A DNA stretch of 64,000 bases from JAAYEA01 sp012689325 (GCA_036841525.1 DAITVZ010000001.1:186001-250000), one strand, 5' to 3'. Counted from the first letter of the stretch, positions 43,598 through 53,083 are shown. The notes: generated by a model from the sequence alone, not told the origin. Program-made: numbers and translations.

Positions 43598-44611
43598 CTA
43601 ATCGAGCCAGCTTGCCAGCTCTTCTCGCGTGTCGATGAACCGGCCCACCGGCTGCTCCTGGGACCAGTCGACCACGCCGAAGCGGATCGGGCCGGTGCAG
43701 GCCAAGAGCGACCGGGCGCCGCGCTCCCGGACCACCTCGACGGTGTAGGCGTTCGGCCAGAACTCGCGCCCCTGCGCCAGGTCAAAGGCGTCCAGGCGGG
43801 CGCTCTCCATGATCCAGTTACGCACCGGGGACCAGGCCATGTGCGCCTGCACCAGCAGGTACCACCGGCCGTTCTTGGACAAGAGGTGGCTCGATTCCAA
43901 CTGCCCCTGGGGGCGCCCCCGGCCAAACGGGTTCTCGCGCGAGGTGACGACCTGGTAGCCATCCGTGGGGCCCTGGAGGATCGGCCCGTGGTCCTCCCAG
44001 GCGACCAGGTCGCTAGAGCTGGCCAGCGCGACGCAGGAAGCCCCTTCCCGCGTGTTGGCGGTGTAGGTCATCCAGACCCGGTGGTCGTGGGCCAGCAGGT
44101 GCGGATCGCGGCAACTGGCGATGCCATCCTCGCGCCAAAAGGCCCAGGGACGGTCCTTGGCCGGGGAGAGGGGGTTGCGGTCGAGCCGCTTCCAGTCGAA
44201 CAGGTCATCGCTCACGGCCAGCCCGATGTCCTGCGACATGCAGCGGTTCACGCCGGTGTAGGCCATGACATAGCGGCCCTGATGCCGCAGCACAAAGGGC
44301 GCCCAGACGTGCGCCCCCTCCCACGTGCCGGGGCGGATGAGCAGCACCGGATCGTGGACCTCCCAGGTGGCCAAGTCCGCCGTGGAGGCATGGCCGAAAT
44401 AGATCTCGTTGCCGGGGAAAAAGGGCGTCCCCTCTTGCAGGCGCCGCTCGATGTAGAAAAAGTGATAGCGCCCCCCGCCCTGGATGACGCAGAAATCCGC
44501 GGGCATCCCGCTCACCGGCCGGAACCCCTGGTTGATGATGTCGATGGTGGGGTGCTGATAGAGCTCCTGCCGCCGCAGGGCCAGCTCGGTCTCGAACTCG
44601 ATCGAATTCAC
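43598..44611 (-). CDS. Five-bladed beta-propeller glycosidase-like protein (GH43/GH32/GH130 clan)
   Basis: A 337-residue protein of the GH43_62_32_68-type fold. Near the N-terminus GMPADFCVIQGGGRYHFFYI holds an Asp in the usual nucleophile/base position. GAHVWAPFVLRHQGRYVMAY, IGLAVSDDLFDWKRLDRNPL and CRDPHLLAHDHRVWMTY (Arg-Asp-Pro) mark later blades, and the likely acid Glu is in QGQLESSHLL. No signal peptide. The GTG start at 44611 has AGGAGG upstream. It likely hydrolyses or phosphorolyses an imported sugar; substrate unknown. Confidence 0.82.
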   Translation of the reverse strand: MNSIEFETELALRRQELYQHPTIDIINQGFRPVSGMPADFCVIQGGGRYHFFYIERRLQEGTPFFPGNEIYFGHASTADLATWEVHDPVLLIRPGTWEGAHVWAPFVLRHQGRYVMAYTGVNRCMSQDIGLAVSDDLFDWKRLDRNPLSPAKDRPWAFWREDGIASCRDPHLLAHDHRVWMTYTANTREGASCVALASSSDLVAWEDHGPILQGPTDGYQVVTSRENPFGRGRPQGQLESSHLLSKNGRWYLLVQAHMAWSPVRNWIMESARLDAFDLAQGREFWPNAYTVEVVRERGARSLLACTGPIRFGVVDWSQEQPVGRFIDTREELASWLD

Positions 44612-44667
44612 GCGAATCCTCCTGACAGCCCTATAGCGCCCGCCTTGGTGGATGGACTATGGTCGCG

Positions 44668-45702
44668 CTAGATGCTGCCTTGCAGCGGCAATTCGCGCGC
44701 AAAGTGGCAGCGGGAAAAGTGCTGCGGCTCGGTCTCCAGCCAGGGCGGCGCCTCCACCTGGCAGATCGCTTGGGCATACCGGCACCGCGGATGAAAGTAG
44801 CAGCCGGGCGGCGGATTGGCCGGGTCGGGCAGCTCGCCCTCCAGCCCTTGCTCGGGCAGCGGGCGGTCAGGGTCGGGGATCGGGATGGCCGAGAGCAGGG
44901 CCTCCGTATAGGGATGCCTGGGGTTGCGAAAGAGGTCGTCGGTCCGAGCCCGCTCCATCAGCTTGCCCACATACATCACGGCCACATCATCGCAGATGTG
45001 CTGGATCACCCGCAGGTTGTGGGCGATAAAGAGGTAGGTCAGGTTGAGCTGCGCCTGCAGGTCGCTGAGGAGGTTCAGGATTTGGGCCTGCACCGAGACA
45101 TCGAGGGCGGAGACCGGCTCGTCGCAGACGATCAGCGCCGGGTTGAGCGCGAGCGCCCGGGCGATGCCGACGCGCTGGCGCTGCCCGCCGCTAAAGGCGT
45201 GGGGGTAGCGCTTCATGTGGCGGTAATCGAGGCCCACCGCCTCCAGCAGGTCGCGCACCCGTTGATCGAGCGCCGCGTCTCGGGTCGCCCCATTGAGGCG
45301 CAGCGGCTCGCTCACGATGTCGTACACGGTCTTGCGCGGGTCCAGGCTGGAATAGGGGTCCTGAAAGATCATCTGCATGTGCGGACGGACCTGGCGCAGC
45401 TCCTTGGCCTCCAGTTCGTTGAGGCGGTACTCCTGGTCGCCAGGCCGAAAGATGATCTCTCCCTCGGTCAGGTCGTAAGCGCGGAGCACGCAGTGGGCCA
45501 GCGTCGTCTTGCCCGAGCCCGACTCGCCCACCAATCCCATCGTCTTGCCGCGATAGACGCTGAGGCTGACGTCGTCCACCGCCCGCACATAGCCAACGAC
45601 CCGGCGGAGCAACCCCTTTTCGATGGGAAAGTACTTTTTCAGGTTTGTGATCTCGAGCAATGGTTTCTGCTGTTCGTGGCCGGATGGTCTTTCGTTTGTC
45701 AT
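44668..45702 (-). CDS. Oligopeptide/dipeptide-type ABC transporter ATP-binding protein F
   Basis: A 344-residue ATPase. Walker A GESGSGKTT is at residues 59-67, the signature FSGGQRQRVGIARAL and Walker B LIVCDEPVSALD follow, and the C-terminal HPRCRYAQAIC motif is present. KKYFPIEKGLLRRVVGYVRA at the N-terminus is typical of the F-type subunit. The ATG at 45702 overlaps the stop of the D-type gene (ATGA). It could also serve the plus-strand transporter, which has no ATPases of its own. Confidence 0.95.
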   Translation of the reverse strand: MTNERPSGHEQQKPLLEITNLKKYFPIEKGLLRRVVGYVRAVDDVSLSVYRGKTMGLVGESGSGKTTLAHCVLRAYDLTEGEIIFRPGDQEYRLNELEAKELRQVRPHMQMIFQDPYSSLDPRKTVYDIVSEPLRLNGATRDAALDQRVRDLLEAVGLDYRHMKRYPHAFSGGQRQRVGIARALALNPALIVCDEPVSALDVSVQAQILNLLSDLQAQLNLTYLFIAHNLRVIQHICDDVAVMYVGKLMERARTDDLFRNPRHPYTEALLSAIPIPDPDRPLPEQGLEGELPDPANPPPGCYFHPRCRYAQAICQVEAPPWLETEPQHFSRCHFARELPLQGSI

Positions 45703-46739
45703 GATCTCGCCTCGTAGAGGACACAAGCGACCTGGTGCCCCGGTTCCACTTCCACGGACGCGGGCATGGAGCCTCCGCAGAGGGCTGGGTCAAAGCGATC
45801 GCACCTGCCGCGGAACGGACACTCGTCCGGCGGGTCGATGGGCACGCCCACTGAGCCACGGATCGACTGGAGCCGATCGCCGCGCCGGTAGCCAAAGCCG
45901 GGGATGGACTGCAGGAGCGCGACGGTGTACGGGTGTTGGGGATTCTTGAGGACCTGTCTCACCGTGCCGAACTCGACGATCTTGCCCCGGTACATCACGG
46001 CGACATCGTTGGCGAGGTTGGCGACCGCGCCGAGGTTATGCGAGATAAAGAGCACCGCCGCGCCCGTCTCCGCCTGCAATCGGCGGATCAGGCGCAGGAT
46101 CTGCGCCTGGATGGTGACGTCCAGCGCGGTGGTCGGCTCGTCGGCGATCAACATGCGGGGGCGATTCATCATCGCCATGGCGATCATGGCGCGCTGGCGC
46201 ATGCCGCCCGAGAGCTGGAACGTGTATTCGTCCACGCGCCGGTCCGCGGCGGGGATGCCCACCAGGTCCAGTAGCTCGACCGCCCTCGCCCGCGCCTCGG
46301 CCTCGTCCAGCTTGCCGTGGACAAAGTAGGCTTCCATCAACTGGTTGCCCACGGTATGCACGGGGGAAAAGGCGGTCATGGGCTCCTGGAAGATCATAGC
46401 GATCTCGTTGCCGCGGATCGCGCGCATCTCTTCGCTTTCAGGATCCAGGCCGCCGATATCCACCGTCTGGCCGTCCCTGTGCCACAGCATCTCGCCCTGG
46501 ACGACGCCCGGCTTGGGCACGATCTGCAGGATGGACTGGGCGGTGACCGACTTGCCGCAGCCCGATTCGCCGACCATGCCGAGAACGCGGTTGCGGTAGA
46601 CGTTGAAAGAGATGCCGTCCACGGCCTTGAGCATCCCCTCATCCAGTCGGAAATACGTGCGCAGGTCGCGCACCTGGAGCAAGAGGTCGGATTCCGTCAC
46701 GGGCGCTTGATCGTGACGCACTTGGGGTTGTGGTATCAT
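45699..46739 (-). CDS. Oligopeptide/dipeptide-type ABC transporter ATP-binding protein D
   Basis: A 346-residue ATPase. Walker A GESGCGKS is at residues 57-64; FQLSGGMRQRAMIAMAM is the signature and MLIADEPTTALD the Walker B. The C-terminal CPFRGRCDRFDPALC motif belongs to the oligopeptide extension. The ATG lies 9 bases after the permease C stop, with AGGGGAG between. It pairs with the F-type ATPase. Confidence 0.95.
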   Translation of the reverse strand: MIPQPQVRHDQAPVTESDLLLQVRDLRTYFRLDEGMLKAVDGISFNVYRNRVLGMVGESGCGKSVTAQSILQIVPKPGVVQGEMLWHRDGQTVDIGGLDPESEEMRAIRGNEIAMIFQEPMTAFSPVHTVGNQLMEAYFVHGKLDEAEARARAVELLDLVGIPAADRRVDEYTFQLSGGMRQRAMIAMAMMNRPRMLIADEPTTALDVTIQAQILRLIRRLQAETGAAVLFISHNLGAVANLANDVAVMYRGKIVEFGTVRQVLKNPQHPYTVALLQSIPGFGYRRGDRLQSIRGSVGVPIDPPDECPFRGRCDRFDPALCGGSMPASVEVEPGHQVACVLYEARS

Positions 46740-46748
46740 GGCGCTCCC

Positions 46749-47894
46749 CTACTTGTACGGGTCGGCGGCATCGCGAAGGCCGTCGCCGACAAAGTTAAAG
46801 ACGAAAATCGTCACAATGACCACGATCGCCGGGGCCAGCATCCAGGGCCGGAGGACGATGTTCTGGACGTTCTGCGCGGCGCGCAAGAGCACGCCCCAGC
46901 TCACCGCCGGCGGGCGCATGCCCAGGCCGAGAAAGCTGAGCGCGGTCTCGGCGAGGATCGTGTTGGGGATGGCGATTGTCACCTGGACGATGAGGTAACT
47001 CAGCATGCCGGGCAACAGGTGATCGATGATCAGGCGCATGTCGCTGGCGCCGGCCAATTGCGCCGCCTTGACATAGTCCATCGTGCGCAGTTGCAGCAGC
47101 AGGCTGCGCACGACGCGCGCCAGGCCCACCCAGGTCAGCAGGCTGATGATGATGGTGGTCATAAAGTAGACTCGGACAACCGGCCAGTCCAGCGGGATGA
47201 TCGAGGCCAGAAGCATCCACAGCGGAAGGTTGGGGATCGAGCCGATGAACTCGATTGCCCGCGAGATGATCAGGTCGGCCCAGGAGCCATAGTAGCCGGC
47301 GATGCCGCCAAAGAAGCTGCCCAAGACCAGGCTGATCGCGACGCCGACCACGCCGACGGAGAGGCTGATCCGGCTGCCGGCGAGGATGCGCGAGAAGAGG
47401 TCGCGGCCCAGTTCGTCGGTGCCGACGAGCAGGACCTTGCCCTCGCCTGCGCCGAAAAAGTGGCGGTCGGTCTCGAACAGGCCCCAGAGCTTGTAGGGCT
47501 CGGCGTGAACAAAGAACCGAATGGGGTAGGTGACGTCCTTGTCCTCGACCGGGACGCGCTTAAAGGTCTCCATATCCACGACCTGCTCGATGCCATAGAC
47601 AAAGGGGCCAACGAACTTGCCTTCTTCATTCCGGAAATGGATGCGCGTGGGCCGCATATTGATCAGCCCCTGCTCCGAGATGGGCCCATAGGGAGCCCAG
47701 AACTCGAAGGTCACGGCGATGGCATACAAAAAGATGAGGACGACGCCCGAGGCCAGCGCCAGCTTGTGCTTGCGAAACTTGCGCCACATCAGCTCCCACT
47801 GCGACGCGGCAAAGAACCGCTCCTCGGCGGTCAGCTCGTCCTTTTTGCGCCGGGCCAGGGTTGGGGATGGAGAGGACTTACGCTCGTCGCTCAC
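46749..47894 (-). CDS. ABC transporter permease C (DppC/OppC/YejE type)
   Basis: A 381-residue permease with the first helix at about 45-70 (LALASGVVLIFLYAIAVTFE), a long extracytoplasmic insert, then LLVGTDELGRDLFSRILAGS and the core with SLLLQLRTMDYVKAAQLAGA as the EAA loop. The GTG start at 47894 shares its last base with the permease B stop and is preceded by GAGAGGAG. Confidence 0.94.
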   Translation of the reverse strand: MSDERKSSPSPTLARRKKDELTAEERFFAASQWELMWRKFRKHKLALASGVVLIFLYAIAVTFEFWAPYGPISEQGLINMRPTRIHFRNEEGKFVGPFVYGIEQVVDMETFKRVPVEDKDVTYPIRFFVHAEPYKLWGLFETDRHFFGAGEGKVLLVGTDELGRDLFSRILAGSRISLSVGVVGVAISLVLGSFFGGIAGYYGSWADLIISRAIEFIGSIPNLPLWMLLASIIPLDWPVVRVYFMTTIIISLLTWVGLARVVRSLLLQLRTMDYVKAAQLAGASDMRLIIDHLLPGMLSYLIVQVTIAIPNTILAETALSFLGLGMRPPAVSWGVLLRAAQNVQNIVLRPWMLAPAIVVIVTIFVFNFVGDGLRDAADPYK

Positions 47895-48886
47895 TAGTGT
47901 GCTCCTCTCTCAAAGCGGATGCGCGGATCGAGCACCGCCAGCAGCACATCGGAGACGACGGTGCCAAAGACGGCCAGCAGCGATTGGATCAACAGGATGC
48001 TGCTCGACAGCGCAATGTCCTCGTTGGTCAGGGCCGTGTTCAAGAGCGGCCCCAGTACCGGAAGGTTGAGCACGATCGCGATGACCACCTGCCCGGATAG
48101 GAGGTAGGGAAAGATGTGGCCGATGCTGGCGATGATCGGGTTCAGGGCCAACCGCACCGGGTACTTGAGCAAGAGCTTGCGCATGGGCACGCCCTTGGCC
48201 CGGGCGGTCATCACATACTGCTTGCTCAGCTCGTCGAGCAGGGTGGCGCGCATGGTGCGGATCAAGCCGCCGGTGCTGCCGACGGCGACCACAAACAGCG
48301 GCACCCAGAGGTGGTTGATCAGGTCCTGGAGCCGAGCCCAGCTCCACGGGGCGCTCTTGTACTCGACCGAGAAAAAGCCGCCGATGCTGAGGCCGAACCA
48401 CTTGTAGAAAAGATAGAGCAAGATGATGCCGATCAGGAACCCGGGCACGGACATCCCGATAAAGCTGATGCTGTTGGCGATATAGTCGCCCGCGGAATAT
48501 TGGTGCGTGGCGCTATAGATGCCAACGGGAATGCCGATGGCGTAGGTGATGATCAGGCCGGCAACGGCGAGGGCCACGGTCTGTGGCAGGCGCTCGGCGA
48601 TCAGGTCGTTGACCCTTCGTCCGCTGGTGGAGCGGCCCAGGTCGCCGACCAGAAAGCCTCGGATCCACTGATAGTAGCGGACGAGGATGGGACGATCGAG
48701 CCCATACTGGGCGCGGAGGGTCTCGATCTCTTCGCGGGTTACCACGTCTCCCTGGGTCTGCCGAAGCCGCACCTGGCGGTCCACGGCGTCGCCCGGGGGG
48801 ATCTGGACGATGGCAAAGATCGTATAGCTGAGCACGAGGACGGTGATGAGGGTCGTCCCAAGCCTGCGTATGAGGTAATTGATCAT
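47894..48886 (-). CDS. ABC transporter permease B (DppB/OppB type)
   Basis: A 330-residue permease: MINYLIRRLGTTLITVLVLS opens it, then IVQIPPGDAVDRQVRLRQTQ and LIRTMRATLLDELSKQYVMT (EAA loop). A 12-bp GC hairpin lies 53 bases before the start, between it and the SBP gene. Confidence 0.95.
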   Translation of the reverse strand: MINYLIRRLGTTLITVLVLSYTIFAIVQIPPGDAVDRQVRLRQTQGDVVTREEIETLRAQYGLDRPILVRYYQWIRGFLVGDLGRSTSGRRVNDLIAERLPQTVALAVAGLIITYAIGIPVGIYSATHQYSAGDYIANSISFIGMSVPGFLIGIILLYLFYKWFGLSIGGFFSVEYKSAPWSWARLQDLINHLWVPLFVVAVGSTGGLIRTMRATLLDELSKQYVMTARAKGVPMRKLLLKYPVRLALNPIIASIGHIFPYLLSGQVVIAIVLNLPVLGPLLNTALTNEDIALSSSILLIQSLLAVFGTVVSDVLLAVLDPRIRFERGAH

Positions 48887-48939
48887 CTATCAGACTCCTG
48901 TCCTTGGCGCCCGTACGCGGGCTGTGCCGCCCAGAGGGG

Positions 48940-48967
48940 GCGGAGGGGGGTGTGGACCCCCCTCCGC
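48940..48967 (-). other. 12-bp stem-loop between SBP and permease genes
   Basis: GCGGAGGGGGGT (48940-48951) pairs perfectly with ACCCCCCTCCGC (48956-48967) around a 4-base loop. There is no T-run. It sits 53 bases from the permease B start, the same distance as the hairpin at 3621-3656. Confidence 0.78.
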
Positions 48968-48982
48968 GCCAGGTCGCCCGCG

Positions 48983-51115
48983 CTACTTGCGGTACCAGAG
49001 CTCGGGATAGTACGGATGGTAAAAGTTGTTGTCCGAGGCGAACACCAGGTTCTCGCGCGGGAAGTTGCCGATGTCGTTGCCGATGATGAAGGGCTGCGGC
49101 GGGATGCCGGCGCCACAGAGGAAGAAGAGCTGGTCGGCAAAGTACTGGAAGTACTCCTTGCCGATCTCTGCCGCCCTGGGCGAGTCAGAGGGCACGCTGA
49201 CGAACTCGGCCCACTTGTCGGTGTGCACCGTGATCTCGGCTGGCGGCTCCACGCCCCGCTCGCCCTTGCTGAGCTTCCACTCGACGAAGGGCCGCCCCCA
49301 CTCGTTGCCCGAGGTCTCGAGCGCCCACTGGTCGGGATAGCCGCGGCCAAAGAGCGTCATGCGGCTGGGCCCCAGGCGTCCGATGAGCTGCATCTCGTTG
49401 TTGAGCAGGGATTGGCCAAAGGCCGTCGGGTCGAGCAGCTTGTAGATAACCTCCATCCCGAGATCCTTCATGTCGCCGATGATCATCTCGGCCTGGATGT
49501 TATAGTAGGCATAGTCGCCCGTCAGGGTCATGGCAAGGCGCTGGCCATTGGGCAGCAGCCGATAGCCTTCGTTATCGCGCTTGTTCAGCCCCAGGTCGTC
49601 CAGCATCTTGTTCGCTTTCACCGGGTCATACGTTGCCTGGTACTCGTTCCAGAACGTGTCGCTCCACCACGGCATGCTCTTGAGCGGCGCGGCCGGGTGC
49701 TTTTCGGCGAGGCCAAAGTAGAGGACGTCGTTCATGTTCTGGCGATCGTAGCCCAGCGAGATGGCGCGCCGGAAGTCGATGTTGCGCAGCAGGTCGCCGA
49801 TGACCATGTCGTCCTGGTAGGCCTGGTTGAAGGACATGCCGCCGGCGCACTCGTTCGGGTAGGAGGCGATCAACGTGGTGTACCCGCCGGACAGCTCGTT
49901 GGCCTTGTAGAGCTCGATGTTGTTAAAGGTGCCCCACCACAGGGACACGTCGGCGTCACCGGCGGTGAGCTTGAGGTTGAGGAGCTCCGTGTCGCCGACG
50001 GCCTCGATGCGGGCATAGTCAAAGTACGGCAGTTGGTTGCCCTCGGTGTCGACGTACCAGAAGTAGGGGTTGCGCTCCATCAGGATGTATTCTTGCTTCA
50101 CCTCGATGGGGTTCCAGGGGCGGAGGGTCGGCATGTCCAGGGCGGCGCCCCACTGAATGCCGGAATAGTACCCGCCCGACTTGCTGTTAAAGTAGGCGAC
50201 CCACGGCTCGGCGGTCGCCGAGGCGGCAAAACCGGCGGCTACGGCCTCCGCGTTCAGTTCCTTGCGGTCCCGGAAGCCCACATGGAACTTTTGCTGCCAA
50301 TGCGAGGGGCCCCAGAACCACTGCCCGGGGGACGACATCGAGGAGCGGCCCCAGCGGTCCAGGATGGACGGGTTCGGCGAGCCAAAGGTGTACTTGAGCG
50401 TATAGTCGTCGATCACGTCCAGCTTGGTATCCACCCCGTTGATGACCCAGGGATACCCGGGACCAGTCGGGCGCAGCTCGGTGTTGAAGAGCACGTTGTC
50501 CCAGTACCACGAAAAGTCCTCGGTGGTAAGATCGTCGCCGTCCGACCACCTCATCCCTTTGCGCAGGTAAAGGGTCAGCTCGGTATAGTCCGCGTTCCAG
50601 GACCAGTCCTTGATCACGTCGGCGTGGTACTCTGAGGTGGGGATGTTGTAGCCCAAGAGCCCGTGGTCGGTCAAGCGATGCGGGACCGACAGGGCCGCGA
50701 CGTCCAGCATGTGGAGCGTGTCGCCGTACTTGCCGATGCCGGTGGGCCCTTCCACGACCCGCGGCTCGAGCGGCAGCCGCTCCTGGACCGGGGGCAATTC
50801 GCCCTTGGCGACCTTGGCGGCGAGCATGGGCGCCTCTTTAAAGGTCAGCGGGACCGGCGTGGGCGTGACGACCTTTTCCACCACCACGGTCTGCTGGACG
50901 GCCTTTTCCACGACCACCGTCTGCTGCACGACCTTTTCCACAGCGACCTGTTTTTCCACCATCACGGTGGAGACGACTTGCTTCTCGACTTCGACCTGTT
51001 TCTCGACGACCACCGTCACCGGCTTCTCGATGACTTGGGGGGTCTGTGGGGCGCAGCCAGCGACCAGCGAGAAGACAATCACTGCGCTCATGATCAGTCC
51101 GAATGCCCGTTTCAT
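48983..51115 (-). CDS. Solute-binding lipoprotein with repeat linker (SBP family 5, Sec type)
   Basis: A 710-residue lipoprotein. The signal peptide MKRAFGLIMSAVIVFSLVAG precedes lipidated Cys21; unlike the other two SBPs it has no twin-arginine motif. Residues 30-83 are a degenerate EK-rich repeat (EKQVAVEKVV, QQTVVVEK twice). The binding domain begins TFKEAPMLAAKVAKGELPPV and includes LYLRKGMRWSDGDDLTTEDF and MERNPYFWYVDTEGNQLPYF. The ATG at 51115 has AAAGGAGGA 6 bases upstream. It is the first gene of a complete SBP-B-C-D-F set. Confidence 0.94.
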   Translation of the reverse strand: MKRAFGLIMSAVIVFSLVAGCAPQTPQVIEKPVTVVVEKQVEVEKQVVSTVMVEKQVAVEKVVQQTVVVEKAVQQTVVVEKVVTPTPVPLTFKEAPMLAAKVAKGELPPVQERLPLEPRVVEGPTGIGKYGDTLHMLDVAALSVPHRLTDHGLLGYNIPTSEYHADVIKDWSWNADYTELTLYLRKGMRWSDGDDLTTEDFSWYWDNVLFNTELRPTGPGYPWVINGVDTKLDVIDDYTLKYTFGSPNPSILDRWGRSSMSSPGQWFWGPSHWQQKFHVGFRDRKELNAEAVAAGFAASATAEPWVAYFNSKSGGYYSGIQWGAALDMPTLRPWNPIEVKQEYILMERNPYFWYVDTEGNQLPYFDYARIEAVGDTELLNLKLTAGDADVSLWWGTFNNIELYKANELSGGYTTLIASYPNECAGGMSFNQAYQDDMVIGDLLRNIDFRRAISLGYDRQNMNDVLYFGLAEKHPAAPLKSMPWWSDTFWNEYQATYDPVKANKMLDDLGLNKRDNEGYRLLPNGQRLAMTLTGDYAYYNIQAEMIIGDMKDLGMEVIYKLLDPTAFGQSLLNNEMQLIGRLGPSRMTLFGRGYPDQWALETSGNEWGRPFVEWKLSKGERGVEPPAEITVHTDKWAEFVSVPSDSPRAAEIGKEYFQYFADQLFFLCGAGIPPQPFIIGNDIGNFPRENLVFASDNNFYHPYYPELWYRK
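50867..51028 (-). repeat. Degenerate coding repeat in SBP linker
   Basis: This stretch encodes repeated VVVEKQV / QQTVVVEK units at residues 30-83 of the lipoprotein. It is more diverged than the 48-bp array at 23665-23790. Confidence 0.85.
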
Positions 51116-51322
51116 TGCTTTCCTCCTTTGGAATAGACAGAACCTCCAGACCGTCTCTAGGGCTGCCGCGCTGTATCTTTTCGAGTTCCTCCTTTCCGAA
51201 ATCAGCCAACCTGCTAGGCGCCGCAGCACCAGCTTGGCCCCTGGCTCGCGGTGCGACGGGCGCCGAGCCCCTGTAATAAAGGTCGCCGGCCCAGGGGGCC
51301 AGGATGAAAGCGAACCGCGCCC

Positions 51323-53068
51323 TTACTGGGACGCCACCCCCGCCCGATAGTTCGAGATGGCCTCCGAGGTGCGGAGGTAACGATCATAGATCCGCAGGCG
51401 CGCGATCTGTCCAGGCAGGCCCTTGTCCACGACGCACACGCCATCGCTGTTGAGGTCATCCAACCAGGGGTTGAGCCGACACCACCCCTGGATCGCCGAG
51501 GCGCCCCCATCGTACAGCACCCCGTCGATCACCACCGAGGCGATCTTGGCCAGGCCATCGACGATGAACACGGCATGGTGCGGCTTGCCGGGCGTGATCG
51601 AGCCAGCTCCGCTGCTCAGGCTCCACTGGCGCACGCTGCGCACATTCTCCTTGGGCTCCGGCCCGTCCATGACCTCGAGCCACTGGCGCTGCCGGTTGTC
51701 GGCCAGGTTCAAGCGCAGCGCGCCATCCGCCGAAAGCGAGACGGAGAACCCATACCGCCGCTGCCCGAAGGAGCTGAGGACCGTCCTGCCCTCGCGCAGG
51801 TCGCCCACCTGCAGCCACATCTCGAGGGTAAAGCCGCCCGCGCGCAGGCTCGGCAGCTTGGGCAGCGCCACGGAGCTGCCGGCGCCAAGCGGGCCGGACT
51901 CGAGGGCGAGGCCTGGCTGGACCACGGCGGCGCGCGCGTGCTGGTTCCACAACCCATCCAATAGCGCGGGGTCGAGGGGGTGCACGCGGGCGACGACCTT
52001 TTCCGTCTCAGTGACCCAGATGCGGCCGTCCTGCTCGATGAAATCGGGATAGCTCATGCCCCGCACGGTGGGGTCCGGCACATAGAGCAGGATCTCGGGC
52101 TGGGACCAGCGGATGTCGCCGTCGACCTCGATGCCCCCGGCCAGCCACACCGGATTGCGCACCGCCGAGTTCCCCCAGCCGGGGTAGCCGTTGTTGTGAA
52201 ACCAGAAGAGGAACTTGCCATTGCTCGCCTTCCAAATCCTGGGGCAGGCGCGCGGGTTCTTGAGCGGATTGCCGGTCGCATAGCGCATGACCTGCGGCGT
52301 CGTCCAGGTGTGGCCGGCGTCGCGGCTGATGGCATAGGCGGGGTGGCCGATCTCGGTGCGGTTGACCATGTACAGCGAGCCGTCGCTGAGCACCTCGATG
52401 TTTTGCTCTTCCTGCACGCTGCCCAGGGCGGGGTTCCAGACGCCCACGTCGCCGTCGGGCAACAGGTCCCAGCGGATGGCCGCGGGGTCGCGCTCGGTGA
52501 GGATGTTGTCGCTGTGCACGACCCAGCCCTCCCCGCCATCCAGCGGCATACCGGTGGTGAGCTTGGGCAGGGCGAAATAGACCGAACCGTTCGCCGTGAC
52601 CGGCTTGTCGATGCACCAGAAGAACTGGTGCGTCCCGCCGGTGACGTTCTCGCGGTCGCGCTTGGTCAGGCGCATGGGGATGCGATAGCGCTCCCCTGAC
52701 CAGGTGCGCCCGTTGTCGTCCGAATAGCGGTAACACAGCCAGCCGCCGTGCTGCGTGCTGATCTCGTCATCGCGATAGTTATAGATGGCATAGACCCGCC
52801 CGCTGGGCACGGCCAGCGCGGTGACCCAGGAGGTCATGTGCCAGTCGGCGGACTCGAGGCCCGGTTCGATGGGGATGAGCTCGGACCAGCTACGTCCCTG
52901 GTCCTGGCTGATCGCGGCCACGACGTGCTGCCCTTGCTGGCTCTCCGTGGAGGGGCCGGTGGTAAGCACGCATAGCCAGTTGCCATCCCGGGTCACGACC
53001 ACGTAGGGCTGGTCGGCGTAATGCTCGCTGGGAATCTCATAGCCGGCGGTGATATCTCGGGGGTCCAC
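51323..53068 (-). CDS. Sialidase-fold (Asp-box) protein with C-terminal LamG-like domain (copy 2)
   Basis: A 581-residue paralog of 35798-37711. Asp boxes are SQDQGRSWSE, SDDNGRTWSG and SRDAGHTWTTP. The first residues MDPRDITAGYEIPSEHYADQ parallel MIDHRNISTGHEIPTETYSD of the other copy. A LamG-like domain fills about residues 395-581 (FTLEMWLQVGDLREGRTVLS, KPHHAVFIVDG, RIYDRYLRTSEAISNYRAG). No signal peptide. The GTG at 53068 has GAGGAGG upstream and is 15 bases after the sulfatase stop. A 207-base gap without a clear promoter separates it from the SBP gene. Confidence 0.83.
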   Translation of the reverse strand: MDPRDITAGYEIPSEHYADQPYVVVTRDGNWLCVLTTGPSTESQQGQHVVAAISQDQGRSWSELIPIEPGLESADWHMTSWVTALAVPSGRVYAIYNYRDDEISTQHGGWLCYRYSDDNGRTWSGERYRIPMRLTKRDRENVTGGTHQFFWCIDKPVTANGSVYFALPKLTTGMPLDGGEGWVVHSDNILTERDPAAIRWDLLPDGDVGVWNPALGSVQEEQNIEVLSDGSLYMVNRTEIGHPAYAISRDAGHTWTTPQVMRYATGNPLKNPRACPRIWKASNGKFLFWFHNNGYPGWGNSAVRNPVWLAGGIEVDGDIRWSQPEILLYVPDPTVRGMSYPDFIEQDGRIWVTETEKVVARVHPLDPALLDGLWNQHARAAVVQPGLALESGPLGAGSSVALPKLPSLRAGGFTLEMWLQVGDLREGRTVLSSFGQRRYGFSVSLSADGALRLNLADNRQRQWLEVMDGPEPKENVRSVRQWSLSSGAGSITPGKPHHAVFIVDGLAKIASVVIDGVLYDGGASAIQGWCRLNPWLDDLNSDGVCVVDKGLPGQIARLRIYDRYLRTSEAISNYRAGVASQ

Positions 53069-53083
53069 GCTTCCTCCTCTGTG

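Noticed and set aside
51116..51322. Promoter in the 207-base gap before the third SBP gene
   Set aside because: No hexamer pair with acceptable spacing was found on the minus strand, so transcription from the GntR promoter or an unrecognised promoter remains open.
35798..53068. Calling the Asp-box proteins sialidases
   Set aside because: Asp boxes define the fold only. The arginine triad and the FRIP-type motif of true sialidases were not identified, so only the fold is stated.
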